Positions 26,568 to 36,337 of a stretch of 49,806 nucleotides of DNA are shown in pieces. The first letter of the stretch is position 1. The number at the start of each line of letters is the position of its first letter. The notes beneath the pieces are model-generated. The model was not told where the DNA came from and ran no database searches. It saw nothing but the letters and a program-made list of their open reading frames with translations. The position numbers and the translations under genes were made by a program. The DNA is from Gammaproteobacteria bacterium (GTDB lineage: Bacteria > Pseudomonadota > Gammaproteobacteria > SZUA-152): contig JAKISS010000017.1 in the NCBI GenBank assembly GCA_021648485.1, positions 1 through 49,806 of the forward strand, in the 5' to 3' direction.

Positions 26568-27649
26568 TGCTGCTTTATCTCGCCGATTATCTGACCCAGT
26601 TCCACAGTGGCTTTGGTGTGTTTCAATATTTGACTCTGCGCGCCATTCTTGGTGCATTAACGGCGCTGCTGATTTCATTTGTGGTGGGCCCGGCGATGAT
26701 CCGCCGACTCAATCATTATCAGATTGGTCAGACTGTGCGTAATGATGGCCCGGAAAGCCATTTGCAAAAAGCCGGTACACCCACCATGGGCGGTGCATTG
26801 ATTCTGGTGGCGATTTCGGTCAGCACATTGCTGTGGTCAGACCTGAGCAACTCCTACATGTGGGTGGTGTTGCTGGTGACCATTCTGTTTGGTGTGGTTG
26901 GCTGGGTGGATGACTACAAGAAGTTAGTTAAAAAAGACTCACGCGGACTGATTGCACGCTACAAATATTTTTGGCAATCACTGATTGCGCTGGGGGCTGC
27001 CTGGTTTTTATATGATGCTGCAAGCATTCCGGCACAGACACAATTGTTTGTCCCGTTTTTCAAAGACGTGGCCATTGTGCTGGGGCCGATGTTTATCGTG
27101 CTGGCATACCTGACCATTGTGGGCTCCAGCAATGCGGTGAATCTTACCGATGGTCTTGATGGCCTGGCGATTTTGCCCACGGTGATGGTGGCCGGTGCTC
27201 TGGGGTTATTTGCCTATGTTACGGGGCACATGAAATTTGCAGAATATCTTGCCATTCCGTATATCCCCGGTGTGGGTGAAGTGGTGGTTTTTTGCGGTGC
27301 GCTGGTGGGTGCCGGTTTGGGGTTTCTCTGGTTTAACACTTATCCCGCCATGGTGTTTATGGGAGACATCGGCGCACTGGCACTGGGCGCGGCATTGGGT
27401 ATTGTTGCCGTGGTCACACGTCAGGAGCTGGTGCTGGTGATCATGGGCGGGGTGTTTGTGATTGAAACCCTGTCGGTGATTATGCAGGTAACCTCTTTTA
27501 AATTGACGGGCAAACGTATTTTTCGCATGGCTCCGTTGCACCATCATTTTGAATTAAAAGGTTGGCCTGAACCCCGGGTGATTGTGCGCTTCTGGATCAT
27601 TACCGTTATTTTGGTTTTGGTCGGCCTGGCCACGTTGAAAATACGTTAA
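26567..27649 (+). CDS. mraY: Phospho-MurNAc-pentapeptide transferase MraY
   Basis: A 360-residue membrane enzyme with ten predicted helices that makes lipid I from UDP-MurNAc-pentapeptide and undecaprenyl phosphate. Active-site motifs visible are DDYKKL (the aspartate pair), [13 protein letters not shown], and the [11 protein letters not shown] loop near the C-terminus. Its length and ends match the usual gammaproteobacterial protein. It begins at the last base of murF. Confidence 0.97.
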   Translation: MLLYLADYLTQFHSGFGVFQYLTLRAILGALTALLISFVVGPAMIRRLNHYQIGQTVRNDGPESHLQKAGTPTMGGALILVAISVSTLLWSDLSNSYMWVVLLVTILFGVVGWVDDYKKLVKKDSRGLIARYKYFWQSLIALGAAWFLYDAASIPAQTQLFVPFFKDVAIVLGPMFIVLAYLTIVGSSNAVNLTDGLDGLAILPTVMVAGALGLFAYVTGHMKFAEYLAIPYIPGVGEVVVFCGALVGAGLGFLWFNTYPAMVFMGDIGALALGAALGIVAVVTRQELVLVIMGGVFVIETLSVIMQVTSFKLTGKRIFRMAPLHHHFELKGWPEPRVIVRFWIITVILVLVGLATLKIR

Positions 27650-27685
27650 CTATTTTGAAATGAACGCAATTTTGAATACAACTCT

Positions 27686-29137
27686 GTGGACACAACTCTG
27701 AACATGATAAACGCCACAGCACATGACAACGGTTTAACTCCCGTGCCGACTCTGGTGGTGGGCCTGGGGCTGAGTGGTTTGTCCTGTACACGTTTTTTGG
27801 CTCAACAGGGCGTGCCATTTGCGGTGACGGACAGTCGCGAACAGCCGCCGGGTATTGTCGCCTTGCGTGCTGAATATCCCACAGTGAAAACCGGCCTGAG
27901 TGGTTTTGATGAAAAGCTGTTTGCCTGGGCGCAGCGCCTGATTGTCAGCCCGGGTGTTTCATTGCGCGAGCCATTGATTGTCGATGCGCAACGTCGTGGT
28001 GTGGAAGTGATTGGCGATATCGACGTTTTTGCACGCATGGCACAGGCACCCATTGTGGCCATCACCGGCTCTAACGGGAAAAGTACTGTCACTTCGCTGT
28101 TGAGTGAAATGGCAAAAACGGCGGGCCGGGATGTGCGCACGGGTGGCAACATCGGCACACCGGCGCTGGAGTTGCTCAAGGAACATGAGCCGGATTTTTA
28201 CCTGCTGGAATTGTCGAGCTTTCAACTGGACAGTACGCATGCCCTGCATGCCGCAGCGACGGTGGTGCTGAACATCAGTGCCGATCATCTGGATCGTTAC
28301 GATGATATGGCCCATTACGTGGCCAGCAAGCAGCGTATTTACAGTGATGCCGGACTGGCTGCACAGGGTGTGGCGGTGTTTAACCGTGATGATCCACAGG
28401 TGGTGGCGATGCTGGCGGATAATGTACAACAGCAAAAAATCAGCTTTGGTCTGGACATTCCCGCTGAAGATCAATTCGGGCGCATCAGCCTGAATAATGA
28501 AAACCTGGATAACGAAAACAATGAATTATGGTTAGCGCGTGGTACAGAAGCCTTGCTGCCAGTTGCACAGATACGCATGGCGGGTGAGCAGGCTCAGGCC
28601 AATGCACTGGCAGCGCTGGCGCTGGGCGAGGTGATGGGGCTGCCCATGGCAGACATGTTAACTACGCTGAAAACCTTTCCCGGTTTGCCGCACCGTACGC
28701 AGTACGTCGCCGAGGTGGGTGGTGTTCGCTGGATCAATGATTCCAAGGGTACCAATGTGGGAGCCACGCTGTCTGCGGTGCAGGGTTTGGCCGGGCCACT
28801 GGTATTGATTGCGGGCGGGCAGGGCAAGGGTGCTGATTTTTCACCGCTGGCGGATGTCATAAAAGGCAAAGTGCGTGCTGTCATTTTGCTGGGTGAAGAT
28901 GCGGCACTGATGGAAAAAGCCCTGGCGGATGTTGTGCCGGTGGTGCGCATGTCTTCTGTGAAGGGTTCGATGGAAGAAGCTGTGACACAAGCACAGTCTC
29001 TTGCGCAACCCGGCGATACGGTGCTGTTGTCGCCAGCCTGTGCCAGTTTCGACATGTTTTCCGGTTTTGTTGCGCGGGGTGAAGCCTTTATGGCAGCCGT
29101 ACGTGCATTGCCAGCAGTTGAGGGAGATGGGGCATGA
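27686..29137 (+). CDS. murD: UDP-MurNAc-L-alanine:D-glutamate ligase MurD
   Basis: A 483-residue Mur ligase. The N-terminal Rossmann part opens with VVGLGLSGLSCTRFL. The P-loop is ITGSNGKSTVTSL, followed by NISADHLDRYDDM and, in the third domain, INDSKGTNVGATLSAV. It adds D-glutamate to UDP-MurNAc-L-Ala in the cytosol. GTG 27686 or ATG 27704 may be the start; neither has a strong ribosome binding site. It overlaps ftsW by four bases. Confidence 0.96.
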   Translation: MDTTLNMINATAHDNGLTPVPTLVVGLGLSGLSCTRFLAQQGVPFAVTDSREQPPGIVALRAEYPTVKTGLSGFDEKLFAWAQRLIVSPGVSLREPLIVDAQRRGVEVIGDIDVFARMAQAPIVAITGSNGKSTVTSLLSEMAKTAGRDVRTGGNIGTPALELLKEHEPDFYLLELSSFQLDSTHALHAAATVVLNISADHLDRYDDMAHYVASKQRIYSDAGLAAQGVAVFNRDDPQVVAMLADNVQQQKISFGLDIPAEDQFGRISLNNENLDNENNELWLARGTEALLPVAQIRMAGEQAQANALAALALGEVMGLPMADMLTTLKTFPGLPHRTQYVAEVGGVRWINDSKGTNVGATLSAVQGLAGPLVLIAGGQGKGADFSPLADVIKGKVRAVILLGEDAALMEKALADVVPVVRMSSVKGSMEEAVTQAQSLAQPGDTVLLSPACASFDMFSGFVARGEAFMAAVRALPAVEGDGA

Positions 29138-30384
29138 GTGCTGATACGATCCCCGTACTGCGTAATTTTGTCCATACCGCGAATGTGACAGCGAATCAGC
29201 GTCATGGACGTTTTCCGCTGGATGCAGTTTTGTTAACGGCAGCTATTATGTTGTTGGCCGTGGGGCTGGTGATGGTGGCTTCGGCCTCGGTGTCCATTGC
29301 CGAACGTCAGATGAATGACCCGCTCTTTTATTTGTGGCGGCAGAGCGCGTTTGTGACGCTGGGTTTGCTGGCGGGTTTTGCCGTATTGAATGTGCGTCTG
29401 GTGTATTGGGAGCGCCTCGGCCCCTGGTTTTTGCTGTTGGGCATGAGTTTGCTGGTGGCAGTGTTGCTGCTGGGGCGTGAAATCAACGGCAGCGTGCGCT
29501 GGCTGTCACTGGGGCCGGTGAATGTCCAGCCGTCGGAAATGATGAAGTTGTTTATCGTGATTTATCTGGCGGGTTATCTGGTGCGGCGTGGTGATGAAGT
29601 GCGCGAATCTGTGAAGGGGTTTCTCAAGCCGATGTTGCTGGTGGGCCTTATCGGCGTGCTGTTGTTGCTGGAACCCGATTTTGGTGCCGCCGCAGTGATC
29701 ACCGCCACGGTGTTAGGCATGATGTTTTTGGGCGGTGTGCGGTTGTGGCAGTTTGCCGTGTTGTTCCTTGGTATGTCTGTCGTAGTAGCCGCTGTGGCAG
29801 TATCTTCTCCCTATCGGGTAGAGCGTCTAACGTCATTTGTGAATCCCTGGGCAGACCCGTTTGACAGTGGTTTCCAGCTTACTCAGGCATTGATTGCCTT
29901 TGGACGTGGTGAGTGGCTGGGTGTGGGTCTGGGGAGCAGCGTGCAGAAATTGTTTTACCTGCCCGAAGCACACACGGATTTTTTGTTTGCCGTACTGGCC
30001 GAAGAACTGGGCCTGATCGGTGTGGTGCTGGTGATTGGCTTGTTTGTGTTGATTGTGTGGCGTGCCTTTGTGGTAGGGCAGTCAGCGGCACAAGGCGGTA
30101 ATCGCTTTGGTGCTTATACGGCTTATGGTATTGGTATATGGCTGGGTTTGCAGGCGTTTATTAATCTCGGTGTGAACATGGGTGTGTTGCCCACTAAGGG
30201 GCTGACCCTGCCGCTGATGAGTTACGGCGGCTCCAGTATTGTGATGAGCTGCGTTGCGGTGGCGTTGTTATTGCGGATTTCCCACGAGCATCCGCTGGAC
30301 AAGCAACCCGCAGCACGCCGGACGGTGCCTACTTTACACAAAACAGCACAAAAAACGACGACCAGGCGGAGGCGTAGCTCGTGA
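29134..30384 (+). CDS. ftsW: Peptidoglycan polymerase FtsW (SEDS family)
   Basis: A 416-residue membrane protein with ten predicted helices, the septal glycosyltransferase that works with FtsI. Family features include NGSVRWLSLGPVNVQPSE, the loop NPWADPFDSGFQLTQALIAFGRG, the HTDFLFAVLAEELG motif, and GLTLPLMSYGGSS near the end. The tail is rich in basic residues. After its stop, a palindromic repeat array (30397-30600) separates it from murG. Confidence 0.97.
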   Translation: MSADTIPVLRNFVHTANVTANQRHGRFPLDAVLLTAAIMLLAVGLVMVASASVSIAERQMNDPLFYLWRQSAFVTLGLLAGFAVLNVRLVYWERLGPWFLLLGMSLLVAVLLLGREINGSVRWLSLGPVNVQPSEMMKLFIVIYLAGYLVRRGDEVRESVKGFLKPMLLVGLIGVLLLLEPDFGAAAVITATVLGMMFLGGVRLWQFAVLFLGMSVVVAAVAVSSPYRVERLTSFVNPWADPFDSGFQLTQALIAFGRGEWLGVGLGSSVQKLFYLPEAHTDFLFAVLAEELGLIGVVLVIGLFVLIVWRAFVVGQSAAQGGNRFGAYTAYGIGIWLGLQAFINLGVNMGVLPTKGLTLPLMSYGGSSIVMSCVAVALLLRISHEHPLDKQPAARRTVPTLHKTAQKTTTRRRRSS

Positions 30385-30396
30385 TGGTCAGGCGTG

Positions 30397-30600
30397 AAAA
30401 AATCCAGCGCAGAGACGCAAAGTCGCAGAGAATGCAGAGGTTTTTGGCGGTAATGAAAACGCTCCTGCTTTTTCTTTGCGTTCTTCGCGCCTCTGCGCCT
30501 TTGCGTTGGATGTTGTCTTTTGGCAAAGGCCACAAACCCTTTGATTTTTCTTTGCGCTCTCCGTGCCTTTGCGTCTTTGCGTTGGATGTTGCTTTTGGGA
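30397..30600. repeat. Palindromic CGCAAAG/CGCAGAG repeat element, ftsW-murG gap
   Basis: A left arm at about 30397-30447 (units such as CGCAGAGACGCAAAG) and an inverted right arm at about 30468-30517 (CTTTGCG...CCTCTGCG...TTTGCGTTGG) can form a long hairpin. A second right-arm copy follows at about 30541-30600. The arms consist of 7-8 base units. Copies of the same family occur at 33190, 33416, 34490 and 44706. Apparent short proteins read from these arms are artefacts. The element ends directly before the murG ribosome binding site. Confidence 0.85.
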
Positions 30601-30607
30601 GGCAGCC

Positions 30608-31717
30608 ATGAGCAGCCAGCAACCGCTACGCATTATGGTCATGGCCGGTGGTACTGGTGGTCATGTGTTTCCCGCATTGGCAGTGGCCGATGAGCTGCGC
30701 GCGCGTGGCGTCGAGGTCAGCTGGCTGGGGACACGTCAGGGACTGGAGGCGGAGGTGGTGCCGCGTGCCGGTTTCCCCATTGATTATGTGCAGGTGTCCG
30801 GCCTGCGTGGCAAAGGCGTGCTGAGTTTGCTGGTGGCACCGGTGAAACTGCTGCTGGCTCTGTGGCAAAGCCTGAAAATTATCGCCCGACGCCAACCTGC
30901 GGCAGTGTTGGGCATGGGTGGTTTTGTGACCGGCCCCGGCGGCCTGGCGGCCTGGTTGAAGCGGCGACCGTTGCTGATTCACGAACAGAATGCCCGTGCC
31001 GGGTTGACCAATCGCTTGTTGGCACCGCTAGCGCGACGGGTAATGGAAGCATTCCCGGGCACTTTTGCTGTGTCCAAAAAAGCGTTGCACACCGGTAATC
31101 CTCTGCGCAACACATTTATGGATGACGTGTCTGATAAAACGACCGTCAATACAGAGAACCGTACGCTGCGCCTGCTGGTGGTGGGCGGCAGTCTCGGTGC
31201 GGCGCGACTTAATGAAGTGGTACCGCAGGCGCTGGCAGCAATGGACACCGCCGCTCGTCCTGAAGTCTGGCATCAGGCAGGCAAACGCAACATCGACGAT
31301 GCACGTTCTGCCTATGCAGCAGCGGGCATCGATGCGCGACTGGAACCGTTTATTGACGACATGGCAGCGGCTTATGCCTGGGCTGACGTGGTGTTGTGTC
31401 GTGCCGGTGCCATGACCATTGCCGAAGTGGCGGCTGCCGGTGTGCCGTCTATTCTGGTGCCCTTTCCTTTTGCAGTGGACGATCATCAAACGGCCAATGC
31501 GCGTTATCTGGCAGATGCACAGGCAGCCGTGTTATTGCCGCAAACGCAGCTGACAGCCGAACGCCTGGGTGAGATTTTGTTATCGCTTAATGCCGACAAA
31601 TTAACCGCCATGGCCGAAGCCGCACGCAAACAGGCATTGCTGAACGCCACCACTCAAGTGGTCGAGCAATGTCTGGCGGTGGCGCGGGGCGACAGGCAGG
31701 AGGTGGCCCATGGCTAA
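30608..31717 (+). CDS. murG: N-acetylglucosaminyl transferase MurG
   Basis: A 369-residue GT28 enzyme that converts lipid I to lipid II on the inner face of the membrane. The N-terminal glycine-rich loop is [17 protein letters not shown]. Next come [16 protein letters not shown] and [12 protein letters not shown], and the donor-binding block [21 protein letters not shown] place the start at ATG 30608, preceded by GGGAGG. A longer in-frame start at 30563 would be encoded by the upstream repeat and is rejected. The end overlaps murC by eight bases. Confidence 0.96.
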   Translation: MSSQQPLRIMVMAGGTGGHVFPALAVADELRARGVEVSWLGTRQGLEAEVVPRAGFPIDYVQVSGLRGKGVLSLLVAPVKLLLALWQSLKIIARRQPAAVLGMGGFVTGPGGLAAWLKRRPLLIHEQNARAGLTNRLLAPLARRVMEAFPGTFAVSKKALHTGNPLRNTFMDDVSDKTTVNTENRTLRLLVVGGSLGAARLNEVVPQALAAMDTAARPEVWHQAGKRNIDDARSAYAAAGIDARLEPFIDDMAAAYAWADVVLCRAGAMTIAEVAAAGVPSILVPFPFAVDDHQTANARYLADAQAAVLLPQTQLTAERLGEILLSLNADKLTAMAEAARKQALLNATTQVVEQCLAVARGDRQEVAHG

Positions 31718-33179
31718 GCAAAAAGTCAGGCAAAGGGTCGAGCGCAGAGGACAAGACCTTAAGGGTGAATCACATCCGGCCTGGGGGCGTATTCATCGTG
31801 TGCATTTTGTCGGCATCGGTGGTGCGGGCATGGGTGGCATTGCCGAAGTGTTGTCCAATTTAGGTTATGCCGTATCCGGTTCGGATCTGCGGGAAAATGC
31901 GGTGACCCGTCGTTTGGGCAATCTGGGTGCCGAAATATTTACAGGGCATGATGCAACGAACGTGCAAGGTTGTGATGTGGTGGTCACATCCACGGCTGTA
32001 TCGGCAGACAACCCGGAAGTCGTGGCCGCGCGTGAAGCGCGTATCCCGGTAGTGCCGCGTGCTGAAATGCTGGCGGAATTGATGCGTTTTCGTTTTGGTA
32101 TTGCCATTGCGGGGACACATGGCAAGACCACGACGACCAGTTTGACGGCGAGTCTGCTGGCGGAAGACGGGCTGGATCCCACCTTTGTTATCGGTGGTTT
32201 GCTTAACAGTGCCGGTTCCCATGCGCGCCTTGGTGAGAGTCGTTATCTGGTGGCCGAAGCCGACGAAAGTGATGCTTCGTTTTTGTACCTTGCACCGATG
32301 ATGGCCGTGGTCACCAATATTGATGCCGACCACATGGAAACCTACGGCGGTGACTTCACTAATTTGCGTCAGGCCTTTCTCGAATTTTTACATCACTTGC
32401 CTTTTTATGGTTTGGCAGTGATGTGTATCGACGACCCGGTGGTACGTGAACTGCTGCCGGAAATTTCCAAGCCGGTGTTGACCTACGGATTTGAATCCAC
32501 AGACGCCGATGTGCGCGGACTGGATTTGCAGCAACAGGGGCCACATACCCACTTTCGGGTGCAGCGCAAGGATCATGAAACCGAATTGGCGGTGACGCTG
32601 AATATGCCCGGCGCACATAACGCACTGAATGCACTGGCGGCCATTGCTGTGGCTACTGAACTGGGTGTCAGTGATGAAGCCATTCAAAACGGACTGGCCG
32701 GTTTTGAAGGCATTGCCCGGCGTTTTCAGGTTTATGGTGAATTGCAAACCACCGCAGGTAACGTGCTGTTGGTAGATGATTATGGTCATCACCCGCGTGA
32801 AGTGGCGGCAACGCTGGAAGCGGCGCGCAAGGCCTGGCCGGGGCGACGTTTGGTGCTGGCCTTCCAACCGCACCGTTTTTCGCGCACCCGTGACCTGTTT
32901 GAAGACTTTGCCAAAGTACTGAGTGAAACGGATGTCTTGTTGTTGTTAGAGGTTTTTGCCGCAGGGGAGCAGTCGCAGGGGGGGGATGATGGCCGTGCCC
33001 TGTGCCGCGCGATACGCACCCGTGGACAACTGGACCCGGTATTTGTGGAAAATGTGGATGATCTTGCAACGACCTTGCAAGGCGTGTTGCGTGAAGGTGA
33101 CGTGTTGCTGACGTTGGGCGCGGGTTCCATTGGTGTGGCGGCAGCGCAGTTGCCGGAACAGCTGAAGGAAGGTGCGTGA
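31710..33179 (+). CDS. murC: UDP-N-acetylmuramate:L-alanine ligase MurC
   Basis: A 489-residue Mur ligase adding the first amino acid of the stem peptide. The Rossmann start is [17 protein letters not shown]. The P-loop is [12 protein letters not shown]. Other motifs are [33 protein letters not shown] and [12 protein letters not shown], all MurC-specific. A basic N-terminal extension of about 28 residues precedes the fold. After its stop two copies of the palindromic repeat separate it from murB. Confidence 0.97.
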   Translation: MAKQKVRQRVERRGQDLKGESHPAWGRIHRVHFVGIGGAGMGGIAEVLSNLGYAVSGSDLRENAVTRRLGNLGAEIFTGHDATNVQGCDVVVTSTAVSADNPEVVAAREARIPVVPRAEMLAELMRFRFGIAIAGTHGKTTTTSLTASLLAEDGLDPTFVIGGLLNSAGSHARLGESRYLVAEADESDASFLYLAPMMAVVTNIDADHMETYGGDFTNLRQAFLEFLHHLPFYGLAVMCIDDPVVRELLPEISKPVLTYGFESTDADVRGLDLQQQGPHTHFRVQRKDHETELAVTLNMPGAHNALNALAAIAVATELGVSDEAIQNGLAGFEGIARRFQVYGELQTTAGNVLLVDDYGHHPREVAATLEAARKAWPGRRLVLAFQPHRFSRTRDLFEDFAKVLSETDVLLLLEVFAAGEQSQGGDDGRALCRAIRTRGQLDPVFVENVDDLATTLQGVLREGDVLLTLGAGSIGVAAAQLPEQLKEGA

Positions 33180-33189
33180 TGATCCAGTT

Positions 33190-33340
33190 TGAAAAAATCC
33201 AACGCAAAGGCGCAAAGACGCAGAGAACGCAGAGGTTTTTGATGTTGGCTGTGCAAGCGCTGCAAGTTTTGGATGTAACGAAAACCATCCTGATCTTTCT
33301 TTGCGTTCTTCGCGCCTCCGCGCCTTTGCGTTGGATGTTG
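33190..33340. repeat. Palindromic CGCAAAG/CGCAGAG repeat element, murC-murB gap, first copy
   Basis: The left arm (about 33190-33240) and inverted right arm (about 33293-33345) have the same units as the copy before murG, with an internal spacer of about 50 bases. The right arm includes TTTGCGTTGGATGTTGTC, also present in the 30397 element. A reading frame across it (33176-33562) is a by-product of the repeat. Confidence 0.85.
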
Positions 33341-33415
33341 TCTTTTGGTCATGATTACAAACAGTTAACAACCTCAAACAGCGATAAAATGAGGGCAAAG
33401 TCTGTGATGGCTTGG

Positions 33416-33545
33416 TGTGAAAAAACCCAACACAAAGACGCAGAGGAGCAGAGAACGCAAAGGTTTTTGAGGCTGGCTGCATGTGAATCAATTGGGTTTT
33501 CTTTGCGTTCTTTGCTCCTCTGCGTCTCTGCATTGGATTTTAAAA
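33416..33545. repeat. Palindromic CGCAAAG/CGCAGAG repeat element, murC-murB gap, second copy
   Basis: A second, more diverged copy with left arm about 33416-33467 and right arm about 33495-33545. The arms match each other closely (AAAGACGCAGAGGAGCAGAG against CTCTGCTCCTCTGCGTC-like sequence on the other side). It ends 10 bases before the GGAGG ribosome binding site of murB. Confidence 0.82.
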
Positions 33546-33558
33546 TGCGGAGGCACGC

Positions 33559-34461
33559 ATGAACGCACGGCCTCTGATGACCGAATTGCGTGGCAACTTG
33601 TTGTTAGACGAGCCCATGTCAAAACACACAAGCTGGCGCATTGGCGGCCCGGCAGACCGCTATTACCAACCTGCCGATATTGCCGATTTGTCATTGTTTT
33701 TATCGCAACTGCCGGAAAACGAACCGGTTTACTGGCTGGGCCTGGGCAGCAATCTGTTGGTACGTGACGGCGGTATTCGCGGCACGGTGATTGCGACCAG
33801 TGGTGTGTTGGATGGACTGGAGCAGATGGATGAAAAAACAGTGCGCGCCGAGGCTGGTGTGGCCTGCGCCAAAGTGGCTCGTTTTTGTGCGCGTGCCGGT
33901 CTTTCGGGTGCAGAATTTCTCGCCGGTATTCCCGGCACCATGGGAGGCGCGCTGGCAATGAATGCCGGAGCCTTCGGCGGTGAAACCTGGGATGTGGTGA
34001 CGACAGTGGAAACGCTGGATGAACAAGGCCATTGCCAACATCGCAAACCTGAAGCATTTGAGATCAGTTATCGCCATGTGTCCGGTCCGAAAGGCGAATG
34101 GTTTGTGGCTGCACAATTACAGTTAGAACCCGGTGGTGAGCCGGAGGTATTACAGGCACGTATTAAAGCCTTGCTTGCCAAGCGGGGTGACAGCCAGCCC
34201 ACGTCGTTGCCTAATGCCGGTTCGGTGTTTCGTAACCCCGAAGGTGATTTTGCCGCACGCCTGATTGAGGCTTGTGGCTTGAAAGGGCAATGCGAAGGTG
34301 CGGCCTGTATTTCGGATAAACACGCCAACTTTATTATTAATACAGGTGGCGCGACAGCATATGACGTTGAAACCCTGATCGAACGAATCATGCAAGAGGT
34401 TGAAGAAAAACAGGCGGTGCAGTTACAGCGCGAAATACACATCGTAGGTGAGGCAGCATGA
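33559..34461 (+). CDS. murB: UDP-N-acetylenolpyruvoylglucosamine reductase MurB
   Basis: A 300-residue FAD enzyme that makes UDP-MurNAc. FAD-binding motifs are the early LGLGSNLLVRDGG and GAEFLAGIPGTMGGALAMNAGAFGG. The catalytic serine region is NAGSVFRNPEGD. The length and the late Glu (VQLQREIHIVGE) fit a type II MurB, shorter than the type I enzyme of E. coli. ATG 33559 has GGAGG upstream. Its stop is followed by another partial copy of the palindromic repeat before ddl. Confidence 0.95.
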   Translation: MNARPLMTELRGNLLLDEPMSKHTSWRIGGPADRYYQPADIADLSLFLSQLPENEPVYWLGLGSNLLVRDGGIRGTVIATSGVLDGLEQMDEKTVRAEAGVACAKVARFCARAGLSGAEFLAGIPGTMGGALAMNAGAFGGETWDVVTTVETLDEQGHCQHRKPEAFEISYRHVSGPKGEWFVAAQLQLEPGGEPEVLQARIKALLAKRGDSQPTSLPNAGSVFRNPEGDFAARLIEACGLKGQCEGAACISDKHANFIINTGGATAYDVETLIERIMQEVEEKQAVQLQREIHIVGEAA

Positions 34462-34489
34462 CACTCTTCGCAACGATTTTTTTAACAAT

Positions 34490-34545
34490 ATTTTCCTTTG
34501 CGCTCTCTGCGTCTCCGCGTCTTTGCGTTGGATTTTTTGGAGGTC
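34490..34545. repeat. Palindromic repeat family, single right arm before ddl
   Basis: Only the right-arm type (CCTTTGCGCTCTCTGCG...TCTTTGCGTTGG) is present, 30 bases after murB and immediately before TTTTTTGGAGG, the ribosome binding site of ddl. It probably remains from a full copy. Confidence 0.75.
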
Positions 34546-34549
34546 GTTT

Positions 34550-35506
34550 ATGAGCAGCTTTGGCAAAGTTGCCGTACTCATGGGTGGGTTGTCAGCGGAA
34601 CGTGAAGTCTCCTTGCGCAGCGGCGTAGCCGTGCTGGCCGCGTTACAACGACAAAACATTGATGCGCATGGTGTGGATGTGGGGCACGACATTGTGTCGG
34701 TTTTACAGGATGGCCGGTTTGATTGCGCGTTTATCGCCCTGCACGGACGACGTGGTGAAGATGGCGTGATTCAGGGCGTACTGGAAACGCTGAACATTCC
34801 CTATACCGGCTCCGGCGTATTGGGTAGCGCGCTGTCCATGGACAAAATACGCAGCAAACAGATATGGCAGGCGGCAGGGTTACCGACCCCGGCTTTTGCC
34901 GTGTTGAATGATGACAGTGACTGGCCCGCTGTGATTGACGAGCTGGGTTTACCACTGGCGGTAAAACCTGTGCATGAAGGCTCCAGTCTGGGGGCAACAC
35001 GGGTGGAGCATTTGAAAAACCTGGAACCGGCCTGGCGTAATGCAGCGGAATTTGACGCAACGGTAATGGCCGAGCCCTGGGTCATCGGTGAAGAATACAC
35101 CGTCGGTATTTTGGACGGTGAAGCCCTGCCGGTGATTCGTCTGGAAACGCCGCGAGAGTTTTACGATTACGAAGCCAAGTACAACGCCGACGATACACGT
35201 TATCACTGCCCCAGTGGTTTGTCTGCGGCTGATGAACAACAGTTTCAGGCATTGGCATTACGTGCATTCACGGTGTTGGGTGCGACAGGCTGGGGGCGTA
35301 TCGATTTCATGTTAGACAAAAACGCTGCCCCCTGGTTACTGGAAAACAATACCGTACCAGGGCTGACGGATCACAGTCTGGTGCCCATGGCAGCGCAGGC
35401 GGCGGGCATTGATTTTGATGCATTGATTTTGCGTATTTTATCGGCAGCAATGGTATCGGCAGCAGCCGGATCGGACAGTGGAAGGAAAGTGGACAATGGG
35501 TGCTAA
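34550..35506 (+). CDS. ddl: D-alanine:D-alanine ligase
   Basis: A 318-residue ATP-grasp enzyme that makes the D-Ala-D-Ala dipeptide used by MurF. Recognisable motifs are VLMGGLSAEREVSLRSG, ALHGRRGEDG, VKPVHEGSSLGATRV, and LENNTVPGLTDHSLVPMAA. The start is ATG 34550 with GGAGG upstream. An in-frame ATG at 34448 lies in the murB end and the repeat and would add 34 unrelated residues, so I reject it. The end overlaps ftsQ by 11 bases. Confidence 0.96.
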   Translation: MSSFGKVAVLMGGLSAEREVSLRSGVAVLAALQRQNIDAHGVDVGHDIVSVLQDGRFDCAFIALHGRRGEDGVIQGVLETLNIPYTGSGVLGSALSMDKIRSKQIWQAAGLPTPAFAVLNDDSDWPAVIDELGLPLAVKPVHEGSSLGATRVEHLKNLEPAWRNAAEFDATVMAEPWVIGEEYTVGILDGEALPVIRLETPREFYDYEAKYNADDTRYHCPSGLSAADEQQFQALALRAFTVLGATGWGRIDFMLDKNAAPWLLENNTVPGLTDHSLVPMAAQAAGIDFDALILRILSAAMVSAAAGSDSGRKVDNGC

Positions 35507-36287
35507 ACGTATTGTGAAAAAACCCGGCGTGAAAAAAACCCGCTCACCCGCAAAGCCAATGGTTGAGCGTTGGCTGACACGCCGTTTGCTGGGAGGCGTA
35601 TTGCTGTTCGGCGGGCTGGGCAGTCTGTTGGGTTTTACCGTGTGGCAGCTGGCCCAGCCGGATACCCTGCCGATTCAGCAGGTACAGGTAAAGGGCGAGT
35701 TCGTTTATCTCGACAAAAAGGATTTGTACAAAGCGATTGGTGATTTGGCAAATGCCGGGTTTTTTAATGTGAATGTGCGAGCGGTGAAACAGGCCGCCGA
35801 GACGATGCCCTGGGTAGACAGCGCATCGGTACGACGAATCTGGCCGGATACTTTGCACATTGATATTCGTGAGCAAATACCGCTGGCCCGCTGGCAGGGG
35901 GGTGGCATGGTAAATCGGCACGGTGATGTTGTGCCGCTTGCAACGACAGATTTATTGCGTGATTTGCCGGTTTTTAACGGGCCGGAAGGCACAGCAAAAA
36001 TACTTGCCGAACGTTACCAGTTGTTATCAGTGCCGCTGGAAAAAATGGAGTTGACGGTGGTGGCGTTAAGCTTGAGCGAACGACGGGCATGGCAGGTGTC
36101 GCTTGATAACGGCATGCACTTATTGTTTGGACGGGCGATGGCAGATACACAGTTGTCACGTTTTACCAATGTGTACTACAGCATGCCCATTGAAAAACTG
36201 AAAAATATTCAGTCGGTGGACTTACGGTACACCAACGGTTTTGCGGTGCGCTGGAAAACGCCTGTGAATAAATCAAAGCTTGGTTGA
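35496..36287 (+). CDS. ftsQ: Cell division protein FtsQ
   Basis: A 263-residue bitopic division protein. A basic cytosolic tail (KRIVKKPGVKKTRSPAK) precedes one transmembrane helix (about residues 34-52). A POTRA domain follows (IQQVQVKGEFVYLDKKDLYKAI), then the beta domain. VDSASVRRIWPDTLHIDIREQIPLARW contains the conserved RxWPxxLxI motif. It recruits FtsBL at the septum. I prefer ATG 35496 with AAGGAAAG upstream over GTG 35478. It overlaps the end of ddl, and its stop lies just before ftsA. Confidence 0.94.
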   Translation: MGAKRIVKKPGVKKTRSPAKPMVERWLTRRLLGGVLLFGGLGSLLGFTVWQLAQPDTLPIQQVQVKGEFVYLDKKDLYKAIGDLANAGFFNVNVRAVKQAAETMPWVDSASVRRIWPDTLHIDIREQIPLARWQGGGMVNRHGDVVPLATTDLLRDLPVFNGPEGTAKILAERYQLLSVPLEKMELTVVALSLSERRAWQVSLDNGMHLLFGRAMADTQLSRFTNVYYSMPIEKLKNIQSVDLRYTNGFAVRWKTPVNKSKLG

Positions 36288-36337
36288 AACAAAAAAATGA
36301 CAAAGCAAAAACAGCTATTGGTCCGGGGAATGCGGTG

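Noticed and set aside
30381..30611. A 76-codon frame between ftsW and murG
   Set aside because: Again the translation of the repeat arms, with the same RRDAKSQRMQRF and LCVFALDV patterns.
33176..33562. A 128-codon frame between murC and murB
   Set aside because: It is translated palindromic repeat (KGAKTQRTQRF and LCVLRASAPLRW types) and overlaps the murB ribosome binding site; not a gene.
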